Below are positions 62,265 through 64,000 of a stretch of DNA of 64,000 bases, piece after piece. Within the stretch, counting starts at the first letter, position 1, and the number at the start of each line of letters is the position of its first letter. Origin of the DNA: Alcaligenes faecalis (lineage in GTDB: Bacteria > Pseudomonadota > Gammaproteobacteria > Burkholderiales > Burkholderiaceae_B); NCBI RefSeq assembly GCF_005311025.1, contig NZ_CP031747.1, forward strand, positions 248,001-312,000, written 5' to 3'. Below the pieces are notes generated by a model, which had not been told where the DNA came from, did no database searches, and worked only from the letters and a program-made list of their open reading frames with translations. The translations under genes and the position numbers were made by a program.

Positions 62265-64000
62265 TTGAATAAAAAACATCAAGACAGTACTGAGGACCGT
62301 ATTCAATCAACGGGCCGTTATGAGTTGCCGCCTGACTTCGACCCGGATACCCCGACGCGGGAAGTGATCCTGGCGGGGCTGCGCGAAGATGCAGACGGCC
62401 TGACCATGCAGGCTCTGGCGAAAAAGCTGGGCCTGGGCAAAGAAATTACGGTGGGTTTCGAGCGGCGTGTGCGCGCAATGGAGCGCGATGGTCAGCTGCT
62501 GATCTCCCCCGAAGGCAAAATTCGCAAAAATAACCAAACTGGTTTTATCGCCGGCAAAGTGTTGGGCCATCGCGACGGCTTTGGTTTCTTGCAGCGCGAC
62601 GATGGGCAGCCCGATCTGTTCTTGTCGCCTCGAGAAATGGCCAAAGTGTTGCACGGCGACCACGTTATGGTGCGTATCGTCGGTGAATACCGCGGCAAGC
62701 CAGATGCCTCGATTGTAGAAGTTACTGCGCGCCACACCAGCAAGCTGGTGGGTCGTTTCCTGCGGGAGCGTGGCACGTTCATCGTGGTGCCCGAAGATCA
62801 ACGTATCAAGCACGACATCCTGATTCCCAACGGAGACCAGGGCGAGGCCGAGCCCGGTCAGGTTGTGACGGTAGAGATTACTCAGCAGCCCGAGCGCCAT
62901 CGTCAGCCTTTGGGGCGTGTGATTGAAGTGCTGGGGGAAATTGACGATCCCGGCATGGAAATCGAGATTGCCGTGCGCAAGTTTGAAGTGCCGGTCGATT
63001 TTTCCGAGAAGGCGCTCAAGCAGGCTGCGCGCATTCCCGCCAAGGTCAAACCATCGGAATACAAAGGCCGCGTAGATTTGCGCGATGTGCCTTTCATCAC
63101 GATTGACGGTGAAGACGCACGAGACTTTGATGACGCGGTGTACTGCGAACGCGTTGATATCGGCACGGGCAAGCGCTCGCGCTGGGCATGGCGTTTGCTG
63201 GTTGCGATTGCCGACGTCAGCCATTACGTGCGCTCTGGCGATGCTCTGGATGAAGACGCTCTGGAGCGTGGCACCAGTGTGTATTTCCCGCGCCGCGTGA
63301 TCCCCATGCTGCCAGAAAGCCTGTCCAACGGGATTTGTTCTCTGAACCCGTCGGTAGACCGTCTGGTCATGGTGTGCGATATGGTCGTGTTGGCCGATGG
63401 TGCCAAATCCGGCACCGTGTCGGCCTACCAGTTTTATGAAGCGGTCATTCATTCACATGCACGCACGACGTATTCCGATATCTGGAGCGCCTTGCAGCAG
63501 CCCACTGGCCCGGCGGCCACCCAGATTCAGCATGTGCTGGAGCCTGTGCAGAACCTGTACTCTCTGTACCGCTTGCTGGCCGAGCGCCGTACCGCCCGTG
63601 GTGCGATTGATTTCGATACGGTTGAAACCAAGATTGTGTGCAACCCCTTGGGTCGTATCGAACGTATTGAGCCCTTGGTCCGTAACGACGCGCACAAGCT
63701 GATTGAAGAGTGCATGTTGGCAGCCAATACCTGTGCTGCCGACTTTATTGCCCGCAGCCGTCGCAACGGTTTGTACCGTGTACACGAAGGCCCAACGCCG
63801 CCCAAGCTGGAAGCCTTGCGTGAGTATTTGCGTAGCTTGGGTCTGACCCTGGAAGGAGGCGACGAGCCTACTTCTGCTGATTACGCCAAAGTCGTGGCTG
63901 CAGCCCGTGGCCGTTCTGACTTCGCCGTCATTCAGACCATGTGTTTGCGTTCCATGCAGCAGGCTATCTACAGTCCGGAAAAAACGGGGCACTTCGGTCT
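62265..64000 (+). CDS. ribonuclease R (3' end beyond the window)
   Basis: RNase R is a processive 3'-5' exoribonuclease that degrades structured RNA and takes part in rRNA quality control and trans-translation. At least 578 codons are present with no in-frame stop. An N-terminal helical region leads into cold-shock domains (TGFIAGKVLGHRDGFGFLQRD, near residues 85-105). The RNB catalytic domain follows, with ITIDGEDARDFDDAVYCE holding the Mg-binding aspartates and YFPRRVIPMLPESLSNGICSL. The start is a TTG at 62265, behind GGAAG with a 7-nt spacer. An ATG at 62251 is followed by a stop. Confidence 0.93.
   Translation, partial: MNKKHQDSTEDRIQSTGRYELPPDFDPDTPTREVILAGLREDADGLTMQALAKKLGLGKEITVGFERRVRAMERDGQLLISPEGKIRKNNQTGFIAGKVLGHRDGFGFLQRDDGQPDLFLSPREMAKVLHGDHVMVRIVGEYRGKPDASIVEVTARHTSKLVGRFLRERGTFIVVPEDQRIKHDILIPNGDQGEAEPGQVVTVEITQQPERHRQPLGRVIEVLGEIDDPGMEIEIAVRKFEVPVDFSEKALKQAARIPAKVKPSEYKGRVDLRDVPFITIDGEDARDFDDAVYCERVDIGTGKRSRWAWRLLVAIADVSHYVRSGDALDEDALERGTSVYFPRRVIPMLPESLSNGICSLNPSVDRLVMVCDMVVLADGAKSGTVSAYQFYEAVIHSHARTTYSDIWSALQQPTGPAATQIQHVLEPVQNLYSLYRLLAERRTARGAIDFDTVETKIVCNPLGRIERIEPLVRNDAHKLIEECMLAANTCAADFIARSRRNGLYRVHEGPTPPKLEALREYLRSLGLTLEGGDEPTSADYAKVVAAARGRSDFAVIQTMCLRSMQQAIYSPEKTGHFG

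Noticed and set aside
62307-63452. 381-codon minus-strand ORF opposite rnr
   Set aside because: The plus strand encodes clear RNase R domains, so this is a shadow.

Overview
The window looks like chromosomal DNA from a betaproteobacterium of the order Burkholderiales, most likely Alcaligenaceae (Alcaligenes-like). This is inferred from the high-GC codon use, from hflX-hflK-hflC-hisZ-purA followed by rpsU-dnaG-rpoD, and from the overall character of the proteins. It was not checked by any search. No insertion sequence, prophage, CRISPR array or rRNA operon was seen.

Layout. 1-11.6 kb is a core block on the plus strand: hflX/K/C, hisZ, purA, a phosphoribosyltransferase, rpsU, dnaG and rpoD. 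11.8-15.1 kb (minus) is an ICMT-like membrane methyltransferase followed by a response regulator and a sensor kinase. 15.3-21.4 kb (minus) is a purine catabolism operon, xdhA-xdhB-xdhC-guaD, divergent from a LysR gene that overlaps an orphan pxpA. 23.3-28.3 kb holds a DUF3008 gene, a BenE-type transporter with an AraC regulator, and two MFS transporters. 28.3-29.45 kb is an AT-rich tract with two strong orphan terminators. 29.5-35.4 kb is a run of small metabolic and stress genes: an amidase, alkB, pirin, a nonsense-interrupted osmC-like gene, a GST, dienelactone hydrolase and a GNAT. 35.8-42.7 kb is a 2-aminoethylphosphonate (AEP) uptake and degradation operon with a divergent LysR. 42.7-47 kb holds a DUF4139 protein, a short prepilin peptidase and a LodB/QhpG-like flavoprotein preceded by a 40-codon ORF. 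47.2-49.75 kb is a Fur-box-preceded PadR + ferric-siderophore reductase pair, bracketed by inverted tRNA-Leu(CAG) genes. 49.8-57.3 kb is a seven-gene operon: an amino-acid-type ABC transporter, a VOC protein, a RuBisCO-like protein and a DUF1537 kinase, with a divergent LacI-type regulator. 57.3-61.1 kb is LysR, an M20 hydrolase and an MHS-type transporter. 61.3-64 kb is an HMA-fold protein without CxxC, a tRNA-like palindromic element, a third tRNA-Leu(CAG), and rnr running off the window end.

Main candidates for something new. First, the RuBisCO-like/DUF1537/VOC operon, where a polar amino-acid-type importer feeds what looks like a phosphorylation-decarboxylation pathway. Second, a roughly 107-nt tRNA-like element (61916-62022) that keeps a tRNA-Leu 3' end with CCA and terminator but has a different, hairpin-rich interior. 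Third, an AEP operon with PhnX but no PhnW in the window, where a FAD oxidoreductase may make the aldehyde. Also notable are a promoter-terminator leader before an uncharacterised gene (49.25-49.5 kb), the orphan terminators at 28.5-28.75 kb, and an osmC-like gene broken by one TGA codon.
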